Shown: positions 8,426-16,423 of the stretch, in pieces | How positions within the stretch are numbered: the first letter of the stretch is position 1 | Layout of the letters: every line of letters starts with the position of its first letter | Assembly: GCF_014069875.1 (NCBI RefSeq) | Contig: NZ_CP059676.1 | Span: 1,984,001 to 2,048,000, forward strand | DNA: 64,000 bases | Source: Flaviflexus equikiangi | Lineage (GTDB): Bacteria > Actinomycetota > Actinomycetes > Actinomycetales > Actinomycetaceae | Direction: 5' to 3' | The notes under the pieces: model-generated | The model's database searches: none | What the model was told of the DNA's origin: nothing | What the model saw: the letters and a program-made list of their open reading frames with translations, nothing else | Position numbers and translations under genes: made by a program

Positions 8426-9274
8426 TTAAATATCTGAATCGGACCAGCCCCAGTCGGAGCGGATGCTCTCTGGGATCAGGTGATCGACGCGGTTAAGAAC
8501 GTACGTGGGCTGGTGACTCGCGTCGAGGGCTTTGGCCTCGTCAAGGGTCGAGTCGCCGGTCAGGACAAGTGTGGAGGCCATGCCGGTGTTGATGGCCATG
8601 CCGATGTCGGTGGCCAAGCGGTCGCCGACCATCATGCAGTTCGCGGGGTCGACATCGAGGTCGCCCAGTGCCGCCTCCAGCATCGTGCCCTCCGGTTTGC
8701 CCATGTTTGCCCTGAGCTTCGTGCCTGTCGTCGCTTCGATTGCGGCGACGATGCCCGCAGCATCGGGTTCCCCTCTTCCCCCGGGGAACGGGCAGAACTT
8801 ATCCGGATTCGTGGTGATGAGGAATGCTCGCTTGTGGTACCAGATCGCGTCGAAGGCGATCTGGAGCTTGCGATAGTCAAAAGTTCGATCGTAGGAAGCG
8901 ATGACGATGTCGATCTCTTCCGGGTTGTCGCTCATGCGGATGCCGGCCGCGGCCAGCGCCTTCTTGAGCGGCTCTTCTGAGATGGGGAACACCGTGGCGT
9001 CCGGGTGGTACTTCTTGAGCCACCGGGTGGTAGTGACGACGGTGTTGGCAATCTCAGAGATAGGCGTGGGGAGTCCGAGCATGTCGAGCTTCTGTGCGTA
9101 CTGCTCGGGATCCTTGGTGGGGTTGTTCGAGAGGTAGCGAACCGGCTTGCCCAAGGAATGCAATCCTTCGATGAGTCTCTTTGCTCCGGGGAGCAGGTGA
9201 TCACCGAGGTAGATCGTTCCGTCCATATCAAAGACATATGCGTCAAAAAGTCTGTCCGGCGAGTTGAAGATCAT
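8426..9274 (-). CDS. HAD-superfamily class IIA sugar phosphatase (NagD/AraL type)
   Basis: The protein of about 282 residues has the HAD motif I DMDGTI near its N-terminus, a class IIA cap domain and motif IV in MVGDRLATDIG. Class IIA enzymes such as AraL and NagD dephosphorylate small sugar phosphates, and several actinobacterial relatives act on glycerol 3-phosphate. An in-frame ATG at 9286 sits directly on the AAGGA ribosome site with no spacer, so I prefer the ATG at 9274, 12 nt from it. Its position next to an AraM-type gene mirrors araL-araM of B. subtilis. It may remove accumulating toxic sugar phosphates or perform a pathway step. Confidence 0.8.
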   Translation of the reverse strand: MIFNSPDRLFDAYVFDMDGTIYLGDHLLPGAKRLIEGLHSLGKPVRYLSNNPTKDPEQYAQKLDMLGLPTPISEIANTVVTTTRWLKKYHPDATVFPISEEPLKKALAAAGIRMSDNPEEIDIVIASYDRTFDYRKLQIAFDAIWYHKRAFLITTNPDKFCPFPGGRGEPDAAGIVAAIEATTGTKLRANMGKPEGTMLEAALGDLDVDPANCMMVGDRLATDIGMAINTGMASTLVLTGDSTLDEAKALDASHQPTYVLNRVDHLIPESIRSDWGWSDSDI

Positions 9275-9311
9275 TGTGGATTGCATTCCTTGGGTAGTCG
9301 GTCAATGTCGC

Positions 9312-10337
9312 TTAAGCGAGGATCGAGGTCATTGCGAAGAGGACGGTTGTGCCGATCCAGATCGCGAACGCCGGGGGGTCGATGTGGGTGTCGCCGTTGG
9401 AGTTCGTCGCACGCGCCAGGGCTTCGCCGAGGAGGCCGCCGAGTGCACCGACGATGCCGCCGATAACGACCGCGACAACGATCATGCTGTTGTCTGCCCA
9501 CTCGGCGATGTCAGACGAGCCGACGAGGATCGGAGCGAACTTGAGGGCTGCGATCGAGGCGAGGATCGTCATGTGGTGCGTGACCGGGGTCTTCATGCCG
9601 AGCGACAGGAAGATGAGGGTGACGGCGGAGATGGCCCAGCCGATGAGCTGCGCGTATCCGACGATTCCGTAGTCTCCCGTGTTGGTGACGTAGAAGACGA
9701 CGATCATGATCGTCGCGAAAGCGGACATGAGGCCGGAGGTGAAGCCGTGCATCGCGGTGATGCCCCAGCCTTCCTGGTGCTCGACCCAGTGCTTGCCTTC
9801 TCCAACTTCGAGGAGCTTGTGGTCGCGAGTGGAGAACAGGCCGGTGGTGCCGAACATGAAGCGGACTGCGATCGAGATGATGATGATCGTCAGGGCGACC
9901 GTGTCGGTCCAGCCGACGGTCTCGACGCCGTACTGGAGGGCGGGGTCGTTGACCGTGAACGCGGGGACCATGGCCAGAACGTTGTTCAGGAGGTAGCCGA
10001 GCATGCCGAAGACGCCGCCGACGGCGAGAACGTCAACGCGCGAAATGCCAGCAAGCGGGGTGACGATGTCACGGCCGTTTGCACCGCCCGCCATCACACC
10101 CTTCTTCGCCGCGTAGGCGGCCGCTGCTGCACCACCGAGGAAGGCGATGTGCGGGCCGAAGACGGGGCCGAAGACGACGGAGCCCATGAAGGCACCCGTG
10201 TCGATTCCGCCGAGGTAGCCGCCGAGGCCGATGAGGTAGAGAAGACCGGTAAAGATAAAGGCGGTCTGGCCGCCGATTGCTGCGCCGAAGGCGCCGCCGC
10301 CGAAGGAGGCGACGAGCCATAAGAGATCAAATTCCAC
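9312..10337 (-). CDS. Polytopic membrane protein of unknown family, candidate transporter
   Basis: This 341-residue protein is very hydrophobic and glycine-rich, with roughly nine likely membrane segments. The first two (within residues 5-41) are rich in GxxxG-like patterns such as FGGGAFGAAIGG. There is no signal peptidase site and no recognisable ABC, MFS, PTS or SSS signature. It starts at GTG with an AGAGGA ribosome site 7 nt upstream and is the promoter-proximal gene of a sugar-kinase operon that has no other transporter in view. Uptake of the operon substrate is therefore the natural inference, but no family supports it. A paired GVVG and GALGGLLGEA near the C-terminus may be part of a pore-lining helix. 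Confidence 0.7.
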   Translation of the reverse strand: MEFDLLWLVASFGGGAFGAAIGGQTAFIFTGLLYLIGLGGYLGGIDTGAFMGSVVFGPVFGPHIAFLGGAAAAAYAAKKGVMAGGANGRDIVTPLAGISRVDVLAVGGVFGMLGYLLNNVLAMVPAFTVNDPALQYGVETVGWTDTVALTIIIISIAVRFMFGTTGLFSTRDHKLLEVGEGKHWVEHQEGWGITAMHGFTSGLMSAFATIMIVVFYVTNTGDYGIVGYAQLIGWAISAVTLIFLSLGMKTPVTHHMTILASIAALKFAPILVGSSDIAEWADNSMIVVAVVIGGIVGALGGLLGEALARATNSNGDTHIDPPAFAIWIGTTVLFAMTSILA

Positions 10338-10476
10338 GTTGAAATCCTCTTGTTAGTTTGTGGGCCTGAGTACGCCGCGCATCCCTGACAGGGGGATGCC
10401 GTGCCGTCCGCCGTCCTTGGCGGGGAGGTCGTGCGACGCTGATTGATAGGCGGGAGAACATCGTTCACCCAACCCT

Positions 10477-10508
10477 GTTATATGACGGCGACCATGTTTT
10501 TCGACCAA
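10477..10508 (-). promoter_or_regulatory. Possible promoter of the sugar operon
   Basis: On the minus strand TTGGTC (10503-10508) is followed after 18 nt by CATATA, overlapping TATAAC. This is a moderate match to a housekeeping promoter. It would give a leader of about 130 nt before the membrane protein start at 10337, and that leader contains two short hairpins. Confidence 0.35.
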
Positions 10509-10758
10509 GGCTCTCCGTAGAGGCCCCGCCGACGAATCACGATATCCGGAGAGACAAAGGGACTCGAGCATCGCCTGCGCGCTGTCCGCAGCCCCTTTGC
10601 GGGTGCTAAGAACACCGGGGACGCTCACGCCGAGCATCGAGCAGACTGTCTTGTCGAGAGCGGTATCGCTGCAGATGTTCAAGGTGGACCTCCCGTCTTG
10701 ACGCCATTGCCAACTCAAGAACCGAAACACCGATGTGTCGGCTCGCCATCACATAGAC

Positions 10759-10779
10759 ATTAACAGTCTGCGTGTTAAT
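10759..10779. promoter_or_regulatory. Inverted repeat, candidate DeoR-type operator
   Basis: ATTAACA and TGTTAAT are perfect complements separated by 7 nt. This AT-rich palindrome stands out in GC-rich DNA between the divergent operons. DeoR-family operators are often TGTTA-type palindromes, so the regulator encoded at 6014-6775 is the first candidate to bind it. It could also control the HAD/SMP-30 genes to the right. Confidence 0.45.
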
Positions 10780-10897
10780 TTCCCCATCGGCTCCGTTGAA
10801 GTGCACCTATTCCCGCACGGACGAACGTCCCGTGAGATGCGTTTCAGCCAGGGTGTGGGATGCGCCGACTATTCCTCACCCGTTCGGCAAAACCCTC

Positions 10898-10903
10898 TAA
10901 GGT
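10898..10903 (+). promoter_or_regulatory. -10 element of a leaderless transcript
   Basis: TAAGGT ends 6 nt before the GTG at 10910, the distance expected when transcription starts at the start codon. No ribosome binding site is present. Confidence 0.5.
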
Positions 10904-10909
10904 TGTGGT

Positions 10910-11761
10910 GTGACGACGACAGCGACCCCAGTACTCGACTACTCAAATCTCCCTTGGCCTCAGGACCAGCCCGAACACTTCGTCTTCGACGTCGACGGCA
11001 CGCTGACGGACCACCACTCCGTCACCCATCCGCCGACGTTGCATGCTCTGCGGGCCGCTCGGGATGCTGGCTATCCCATCACCGTGGCAACGGGACGCCT
11101 GTTCCACGCGGGCGCCCGCCTCCTCGAGCGCGCCGGTGTCGAGGGATGGGTTGTCGCCAACTGCGGCAGCGTCGTCTGGAACGGATCCGAGGTCGTCGAG
11201 GAGTACACGATCCCCGTCGAGACGGTCGAGTCCTTCATCGAGCTCGGCAGGTCGCTGGGAATGATTCCTGCCGTCTACTACGTCGATGACATCTATACCG
11301 ATCCTGTCGACACGGTCGACCTGCCGGTCGCGACGCTCAACGCGAACGAGGGCCGCCCGATCCGTGTGGCAGACCTCGACTCGCTCGACCTCGAGCACGT
11401 GACAAAGGTCCAGTTCGGCGCCGACATTCCCGTTATCGAGAAGTATCAGCCGCTCATCGCGGAACAGTTCCCCGGCGTGGTTCGCGGCCATCCCTACTTC
11501 CTTGAACTGCCTCCCACCGGCATCACCAAGTGGGAGGGCATCGAAACCGCGCTCTCCCATCAGGGCCTGTCGGCGGACCGCGGCCTCGGGGCCGGCGATT
11601 CCGGCAATGACACGCCGTGGCTGCCGAAGATGGGGATCTCTATCGCAGCCCCCGATTCCCCCGTGGAGGTCAAGAACGTCGTCGATGCTGTCCTCCCTCC
11701 CGTCGAGTTCCCGGTCGCCACTCTCATCAACGCCATCCTGAGGAGGAACGATGAAGGCTGA
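10910..11761 (+). CDS. HAD-superfamily hydrolase, Cof/IIB type
   Basis: This 283-residue HAD phosphatase has motif I FDVDGT with the catalytic aspartates at about 27 and 29, a IIB-type cap, and motif IV in GAGDSGNDTPWL near residue 225. Cof-type enzymes dephosphorylate sugar phosphates or nucleotide-like compounds in the cytoplasm; the substrate is unknown. The GTG start follows a TANNNT -10 by 6 nt with no ribosome site, so the transcript is probably leaderless. The 3' end overlaps the SMP-30 gene by 11 nt, so the two are co-transcribed. Confidence 0.82.
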   Translation: MTTTATPVLDYSNLPWPQDQPEHFVFDVDGTLTDHHSVTHPPTLHALRAARDAGYPITVATGRLFHAGARLLERAGVEGWVVANCGSVVWNGSEVVEEYTIPVETVESFIELGRSLGMIPAVYYVDDIYTDPVDTVDLPVATLNANEGRPIRVADLDSLDLEHVTKVQFGADIPVIEKYQPLIAEQFPGVVRGHPYFLELPPTGITKWEGIETALSHQGLSADRGLGAGDSGNDTPWLPKMGISIAAPDSPVEVKNVVDAVLPPVEFPVATLINAILRRNDEG

Positions 11762-12590
11762 ACAGATCACCGATCCCGTCGCATATCACGGCGAGGGGCC
11801 CTGCTGGCACGAATCCTGGGGTGGTATCCGCTGGGTCGACATGCTGGCAGGGGACCTCCTGACACTGACCCCCCAGGGCGACGTCGACCGCCTGCACGTG
11901 GGCGAGATCGCGGCCTTTGTCCGTCCCCGCTCCCGCGGAGGCTATGTCGTCGGCCTGGAGAACACAATCGGTCTCGCTACGTCGGCATTCTCGGACCCCG
12001 AGCCGGAGCCGCACTTCTGGGACGACCACAATCTCCGCTTCAACGAGGGCGGGTGCGATCCCCTCGGCAACCTCTATTGCGGTTCGATGGCGTACGACCG
12101 CACGGAGGGAGCCGCCTCCCTCTACCGGGTCACCCCGAGCGGGGAACGCACGGTCGTCTTGAGGAACGTGTCCACGTCGAACGGGATCGCTTTCACCGCG
12201 GACGGCACTCGCGCCTACTACAACGATACGAAGCTGCGCCGCACCGACGTCTTCGACGTCGTCGATGGGGAACTCGCCAACCGGAGGCCTTTCGCGGACT
12301 CTGACGGGGCAAGCCCCGACGGGCTGACCGTCGATTCGGCGGGCAACGTGTGGGTTGCGATGAACCGGCACGGAAAGGTGCGCCTCTACTCTCCCGAGGC
12401 GGAGATCCTCGAGGAGGTTCTCCTGCCCGTGCAGCTCGTCACTGCCTGCACGCTCGGCGGCCCCGACTATCGCACCCTGTTCGTGACGACGTCCCGCGAA
12501 AACCTGGAGGATCCCGAGCCTGAGGCGGGAGCCCTGTTCGCTGTGACGGTCGACGTACCGGGTCTGCCTATTGCCGAGTATGGCGGGTAA
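11751..12590 (+). CDS. SMP-30/gluconolactonase/LRE family protein
   Basis: This 279-residue protein is a six-bladed beta-propeller of the SMP-30/gluconolactonase type. The N-terminal HGEGPCWH segment supplies the first metal-ligand glutamate. NGIAFTADG and SPDGLTVD are the typical repeated propeller signatures and supply further divalent-metal ligands. Family members hydrolyse aldonolactones such as gluconolactone. The ATG lies inside the end of the HAD gene, with an AGGAGG ribosome site upstream. Pairing a lactonase with a sugar phosphatase beside the sugar operon suggests aldonate or sugar-acid metabolism, but the substrate is inferred. Confidence 0.82.
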   Translation: MKAEQITDPVAYHGEGPCWHESWGGIRWVDMLAGDLLTLTPQGDVDRLHVGEIAAFVRPRSRGGYVVGLENTIGLATSAFSDPEPEPHFWDDHNLRFNEGGCDPLGNLYCGSMAYDRTEGAASLYRVTPSGERTVVLRNVSTSNGIAFTADGTRAYYNDTKLRRTDVFDVVDGELANRRPFADSDGASPDGLTVDSAGNVWVAMNRHGKVRLYSPEAEILEEVLLPVQLVTACTLGGPDYRTLFVTTSRENLEDPEPEAGALFAVTVDVPGLPIAEYGG

Positions 12591-12608
12591 CGGACTATCG
12601 TTGATCCC

Positions 12609-13259
12609 GTGACGACGAATCTCGCTGGAGACGGCGGCCTTTTTGAACTTCCCCCCGAGGAGCGCAAACCTCACGCTCGGGTCATTCTCGTGACCGGTCC
12701 GTCCGGCTCGGGGAAGACGCGGTTCACGAACCGCACCGGACTGCCCGTCGTATCTCTCGACGACTTCTATTTCGATGACACCCATCCCGGCCTGCCGCGC
12801 AAGCACGGGATCATCGACTGGGATTCGGCAGAGTGCTGGAACAAGGAGGGCGCGTTCAATGCCCTTGTCGAGCTCGCGACAACCGGGGAATCCCTGCTGC
12901 CCGTCTACGACATCCCCTCGAACTCGAAGGTTGCCGAACGCAAGCTCGATCTGCAGGGATCCCAACTGTTTCTCGCGGAGGGCATCTTCGCCGCAGAGCT
13001 CGTCACCCTCTGCAAGCGCGAGGGAATCCTGGCCGATGCTCTCTGCATCTCCCGCCCCCGCCTCCAAACCTTCTGGTTCCGGCTCATGAGGGATTTGGAT
13101 GAGGGCCGCAAGTCCACGCCGACGCTTCTGCGCCGGGGAATCTCCCACGCCATTCACGAGCCGGAGATGTATCGCAAGCTCGAGCGGAAGGGAGCCCGGC
13201 GCGTCAGCATCGTCGAGGCGCACGAATCGCTCACGCAGATGCTGGCGAAACAGCGCTAG
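12609..13259 (+). CDS. Uridine-kinase-like P-loop NTPase
   Basis: This 216-residue protein contains a Walker A GPSGSGKT (residues 30-37), then SLDDFYFD and a long region resembling uridine kinase/phosphoribulokinase-type enzymes. Proteins of this group in actinobacteria are usually annotated as uridine kinase, but few have been tested. The GTG start is 7 nt after TATCGT, which fits a leaderless transcript of its own; the upstream gene ends 18 nt before. The gene ends just before the terminator at 13272. Nucleoside or other small-molecule phosphorylation is the likely role. Confidence 0.75.
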   Translation: MTTNLAGDGGLFELPPEERKPHARVILVTGPSGSGKTRFTNRTGLPVVSLDDFYFDDTHPGLPRKHGIIDWDSAECWNKEGAFNALVELATTGESLLPVYDIPSNSKVAERKLDLQGSQLFLAEGIFAAELVTLCKREGILADALCISRPRLQTFWFRLMRDLDEGRKSTPTLLRRGISHAIHEPEMYRKLERKGARRVSIVEAHESLTQMLAKQR

Positions 13260-13271
13260 ACCATTATCTTT

Positions 13272-13295
13272 GAGGGGCCGGTCCACCGGCCCCTC
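13272..13295. terminator. Intrinsic terminator between convergent genes
   Basis: A perfect 10-bp stem (GAGGGGCCGG with its complement) around a 4-nt loop lies between the convergent uridine-kinase-like and alcohol dehydrogenase genes. It can serve both directions. Confidence 0.8.
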
Positions 13296-13304
13296 ACTCG
13301 TCTG

Positions 13305-14345
13305 CTAGGACGGGACGACGGCTGTTTTGATGCCCTTGCCTGCGCTCGCGTGCTCGATCGCGGCGGCCGTGTCCTCCAGGGCGAACGTGTCGGTGAGCAG
13401 GGCTCCCACGTTGATCGTGCCATCGCCGATGAGCTGGACGGCGCGGCGGTAGTTGTTGCGCCCCATGTTCGAGCCGCCGGTGACGGTGAGCTCGTTGTAG
13501 TGGATGAGGTTCGGGTCGATGCTTGCCATCTCCCCCTTGGGGAACCCCGCGAAGGCGTTGACGCGCCCGCCGTTGCGGACGGACATGAGGGCCGTCTGGA
13601 ACAGGTCGAGGGCTCCGATGCATTGCACGGCGACGTCCACCCCCAGTCCCCCGGTCATATCCTTCACGTACGTGGGCACGTCGATATCGCCTGTCAGTGC
13701 CGTGTGGGTGGCGCCCGCCTGCCTGGCGGTCTCGAGCCGTTCGGCCGACCTGTTGACGACGATGATCTGGGACGCTCCCATCTGCTTCGCCACCATCGTG
13801 TGCAGCAGTCCGATCGGACCGGCGCCGATGATCAAGACCGAGTCGCCGATCGTGACCCCGTAGTTGTCGACTCCGTTGAGGACGCAGCCGAGGGGTTCCG
13901 CGAGCGCGATCTCTGCCGGATTCGCGTCCGGGTCTGCGACGACGATGGCGCCGCGTTCGATCGCTTCAGCGCTGACGTGGACGTATTCGGCGAGACCGCC
14001 GTCGATCCAGTAGCCGAAGAGCTTGGCGTCGACACACACGTGTTCGAGGTGGTTGAGGCAGTAGTGGCAGCGCAGGCAGGGCACGGTCGGCATGACGCCG
14101 ACGAGGTCGCCTTCGCGGTATCCGACGACGCCCGCACCGACTTCGTGGACGTATCCGGAGAACTCGTGGCCCATGATCACTCCGGGACGGACTCCCGCGG
14201 TCTTCTCTCCGCGCAGGATGCGGCCGTCGGTGCCGCACACGGTGTTGGCTCCGACTTTGAGGACGAGTTCTCCCGGCCCTGCGGTGGGTGTGGGGACGTC
14301 TTGCATCTCGAGCCGCCCGGGGCCGACGAGTACTGCTGCGCGCAT
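13305..14345 (-). CDS. Zinc-dependent medium-chain alcohol/polyol dehydrogenase
   Basis: This 346-residue MDR enzyme has catalytic zinc ligands Cys37, His60 and Glu61. A complete structural zinc loop (Cys90, 93, 96, 104) follows, and a Rossmann loop GAGPIGLLH lies near residue 172. The closest general groups are sorbitol/L-iditol or threonine-type dehydrogenases, which oxidise a secondary hydroxyl with NAD. An AAGGAG ribosome site precedes the ATG. The gene stands alone between terminators, convergent to the uridine-kinase-like gene and divergent from kup. An alditol dehydrogenase could supply ketoses to the kinases at 1-10337, but it is not in that operon and the link is speculative. Confidence 0.82.
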   Translation of the reverse strand: MRAAVLVGPGRLEMQDVPTPTAGPGELVLKVGANTVCGTDGRILRGEKTAGVRPGVIMGHEFSGYVHEVGAGVVGYREGDLVGVMPTVPCLRCHYCLNHLEHVCVDAKLFGYWIDGGLAEYVHVSAEAIERGAIVVADPDANPAEIALAEPLGCVLNGVDNYGVTIGDSVLIIGAGPIGLLHTMVAKQMGASQIIVVNRSAERLETARQAGATHTALTGDIDVPTYVKDMTGGLGVDVAVQCIGALDLFQTALMSVRNGGRVNAFAGFPKGEMASIDPNLIHYNELTVTGGSNMGRNNYRRAVQLIGDGTINVGALLTDTFALEDTAAAIEHASAGKGIKTAVVPS

Positions 14346-14492
14346 GTTTTCTCCTTCTCTGCTGGTGTTCTAACCGTACCCGGTTCGGCCGGGCCGGGCT
14401 GTCACCATGCATTGTTGCGGCCTGGCGCTGTGGCTGTCAGATCACATTCCCTCCGGTATACGCCGGGGGTGGGGAGGCGTATATTGCCATTC

Positions 14493-16361
14493 ATGAAACT
14501 CCCCGTGCGGGGCGATGCGCTGCTGGCGCTCGGTGCTCTCGGTGTCGTCTTCGGCGACATCGGCACGTCTCCGCTGTATGCCATGCATGCCATCCTGTCC
14601 CACGACATCATCCCCCGAACCCCGGAGGCCATCACCGGCATCATCTCCCTCGTGTTCTGGGCCCTCATCACGATCGTGACCGTCAAGTACATTCTCTTCC
14701 TCCTCTCTGTCGATAACGATGGGGATGGTGGGATCATTGCGCTGTCTGCCCTGGCTGTGAAGTCTTTCGGGGTGCGCCTTGCGGGTCTCGCCACCGCCGC
14801 CGGCATTGTCGGCGCCGGCCTGTTCTATGGTGATGGCATCATCACGCCCGCGATCTCCGTCATGTCGGCGACCGAGGGTTTGACGACGATCAACCCCATT
14901 TTCGAGAAGCTCATCGTCCCCCTCTCGGTTCTGATCGTTGCCGCCCTGTTTTCGGTGCAGCGTTTCGGGACGGGCCGGGTGGGGGCCCTGTTCGGGCCGA
15001 TCATGGCGGTGTGGTTCTTGACGTTGGCTGTCCTCGGCCTCCCCCACATCGCCGCTCATCCAGCCATCCTCTCTGCCCTCCTGCCGCACAACGGGATCCT
15101 CTTCATCGTCCACAACCCGACGGCGGCACTGATCGCTCTCGGGTCGATCGTCCTTGTCGTGACGGGTGCGGAGGCGCTGTACGCGGACATGGGTCATTTC
15201 GGCCCGGATCCGATCCGGTTGGCGTGGTTTGCGATTGCGCTGCCCTGCTTGACGCTGAACTATCTCGGCCAGGGGGCTCTCGTCATTGCCCGCCCGGAGA
15301 TGGTGGAGAATCCGTTCTTCGCGATGGGGCCGGAGTGGTCGCGGCTCCCCCTTGTCATCCTGGCGGGTTTCGCGGCCGTCATCGCATCGCAGGCCGTGAT
15401 CTCCGGGATCTTCTCGATGACGCGCCAGGCGGAGCGGCTCGGCTACATGCCTCACGTGTATGCCGTGCAGACGTCCGCGTGGGCCCGGGGGCAGATCTAT
15501 CTGCCCACGATCAATCGGCTCCTGTTTATCGGCGTGGTCGGTCTCATCCTGATCTTCCAGTCCTCAAATGGTCTGGCCAATGCTTACGGGCTGGCGGTGA
15601 CGTCAACCCTGATCCTCACGTCCCTTCTCTTCATGGGATACGTGCGGTTCGTTCGGGGGTGGCGGGTGTGGCAGGTCCTTCTCTTCGCGGTCTGCGTCGT
15701 CTCCATCGAGCTCGTCTTCTTCGGCTCTGGCCTGTTGAAGCTGTTCGCGGGCGGCTGGATTCCGCTGCTCGTGGCCTCGTTGACGGGAGGCCTCATGGTG
15801 ATCTGGATCCGCGGCCGGCGCCTGCTCAACGCTCAATACAAGACGCTCGTCGATTCTCGCGACCATTTCCTCCGCGTTCCCGGCCTCGACATCGTGTCCG
15901 GCACCGCCGTCTATCCCCACCTCAATCACCGCACGACACCATCGGCACTGCTGGCTACCGCCCGCGCCTACCGCGCGATCCACGAGCGGATCATCGTCGT
16001 CTCGGTCGAGACGCTCCCCCAGCCCCACGTCCACGTCGATGATCGGTTCACAGTCCATACGACGTTCCGCTCCGTCTATCCGATCAGGTTCGAGGATGTG
16101 AGCGTGCGCTACGGATTCAAGGATGAGGTGGATATCCCGGCGGCCCTGGCCGAGGCAACGGTCCAGGGCCTACTGCCCCCGGTGGAGCAGCCCTGGTACA
16201 TCACGAGCGAGGCTCATTTCCCGCCCCACGGCTCGGGGGCCCTGCCCGCCTGGCAGAGGGCGGCCTTTATCGCCATGTACCGAAACTCCGCCCGCCCGAC
16301 GGGACGTTTCAAGCTGCCCCGCGAACGAAACATCGTCGTCGGAATCAGCGCCATGATGTAA
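14493..16361 (+). CDS. kup: Low-affinity potassium transport protein Kup
   Basis: The 622-residue protein begins with about twelve membrane segments and carries the KUP/HAK signature GDIGTSPLYA (residues 21-30). It ends in a hydrophilic cytoplasmic domain, as in E. coli Kup of the same length. It imports K+ coupled to protons. The start is the ATG at 14493, which lies 7 nt after a TATATT -10 without a ribosome site, so the mRNA is probably leaderless. A long upstream in-frame extension is coincidental, because it runs antisense through the dehydrogenase. A strong terminator follows the stop. Confidence 0.93.
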   Translation: MKLPVRGDALLALGALGVVFGDIGTSPLYAMHAILSHDIIPRTPEAITGIISLVFWALITIVTVKYILFLLSVDNDGDGGIIALSALAVKSFGVRLAGLATAAGIVGAGLFYGDGIITPAISVMSATEGLTTINPIFEKLIVPLSVLIVAALFSVQRFGTGRVGALFGPIMAVWFLTLAVLGLPHIAAHPAILSALLPHNGILFIVHNPTAALIALGSIVLVVTGAEALYADMGHFGPDPIRLAWFAIALPCLTLNYLGQGALVIARPEMVENPFFAMGPEWSRLPLVILAGFAAVIASQAVISGIFSMTRQAERLGYMPHVYAVQTSAWARGQIYLPTINRLLFIGVVGLILIFQSSNGLANAYGLAVTSTLILTSLLFMGYVRFVRGWRVWQVLLFAVCVVSIELVFFGSGLLKLFAGGWIPLLVASLTGGLMVIWIRGRRLLNAQYKTLVDSRDHFLRVPGLDIVSGTAVYPHLNHRTTPSALLATARAYRAIHERIIVVSVETLPQPHVHVDDRFTVHTTFRSVYPIRFEDVSVRYGFKDEVDIPAALAEATVQGLLPPVEQPWYITSEAHFPPHGSGALPAWQRAAFIAMYRNSARPTGRFKLPRERNIVVGISAMM

Positions 16362-16362
16362 G

Positions 16363-16394
16363 GAATGGCTCCCCACGATCGTGGGGAGCCATTC
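16363..16394. terminator. Bidirectional terminator between kup and lysS
   Basis: This is a 32-nt perfect palindrome with arms of 16 nt beginning GAATGGCTCCCC. It lies 2 nt after the kup stop and upstream of the lysS stop on the other strand, and should terminate both convergent genes. Confidence 0.8.
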
Positions 16395-16423
16395 GATGTC
16401 TGAGGCTAGCGGCGCGTGGCGAA

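Larger units (their letters stand above)
10338..10909. other. 572-nt divergent intergenic region
   Basis: This region separates the minus-strand sugar operon from the plus-strand HAD gene. It holds a possible operon promoter (10477-10508), small hairpins in the presumed operon leader (CATCCC/GGGATG near 10390 and CCGCC/GGCGG near 10405), a perfect inverted repeat (10759-10779) and a leaderless -10 element for the HAD gene (10898-10903). Open frames of up to 125 codons exist on the minus strand, but I see no conserved domain, no good start and no homology I recognise. Confidence 0.5.

Noticed and set aside
10353-10806. Overlapping minus-strand frames in the divergent region before the sugar operon
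   Set aside because: No conserved domain, no good start or ribosome site, and the frames overlap the likely promoter and operator. A decayed regulator gene cannot be excluded, but nothing supports it.
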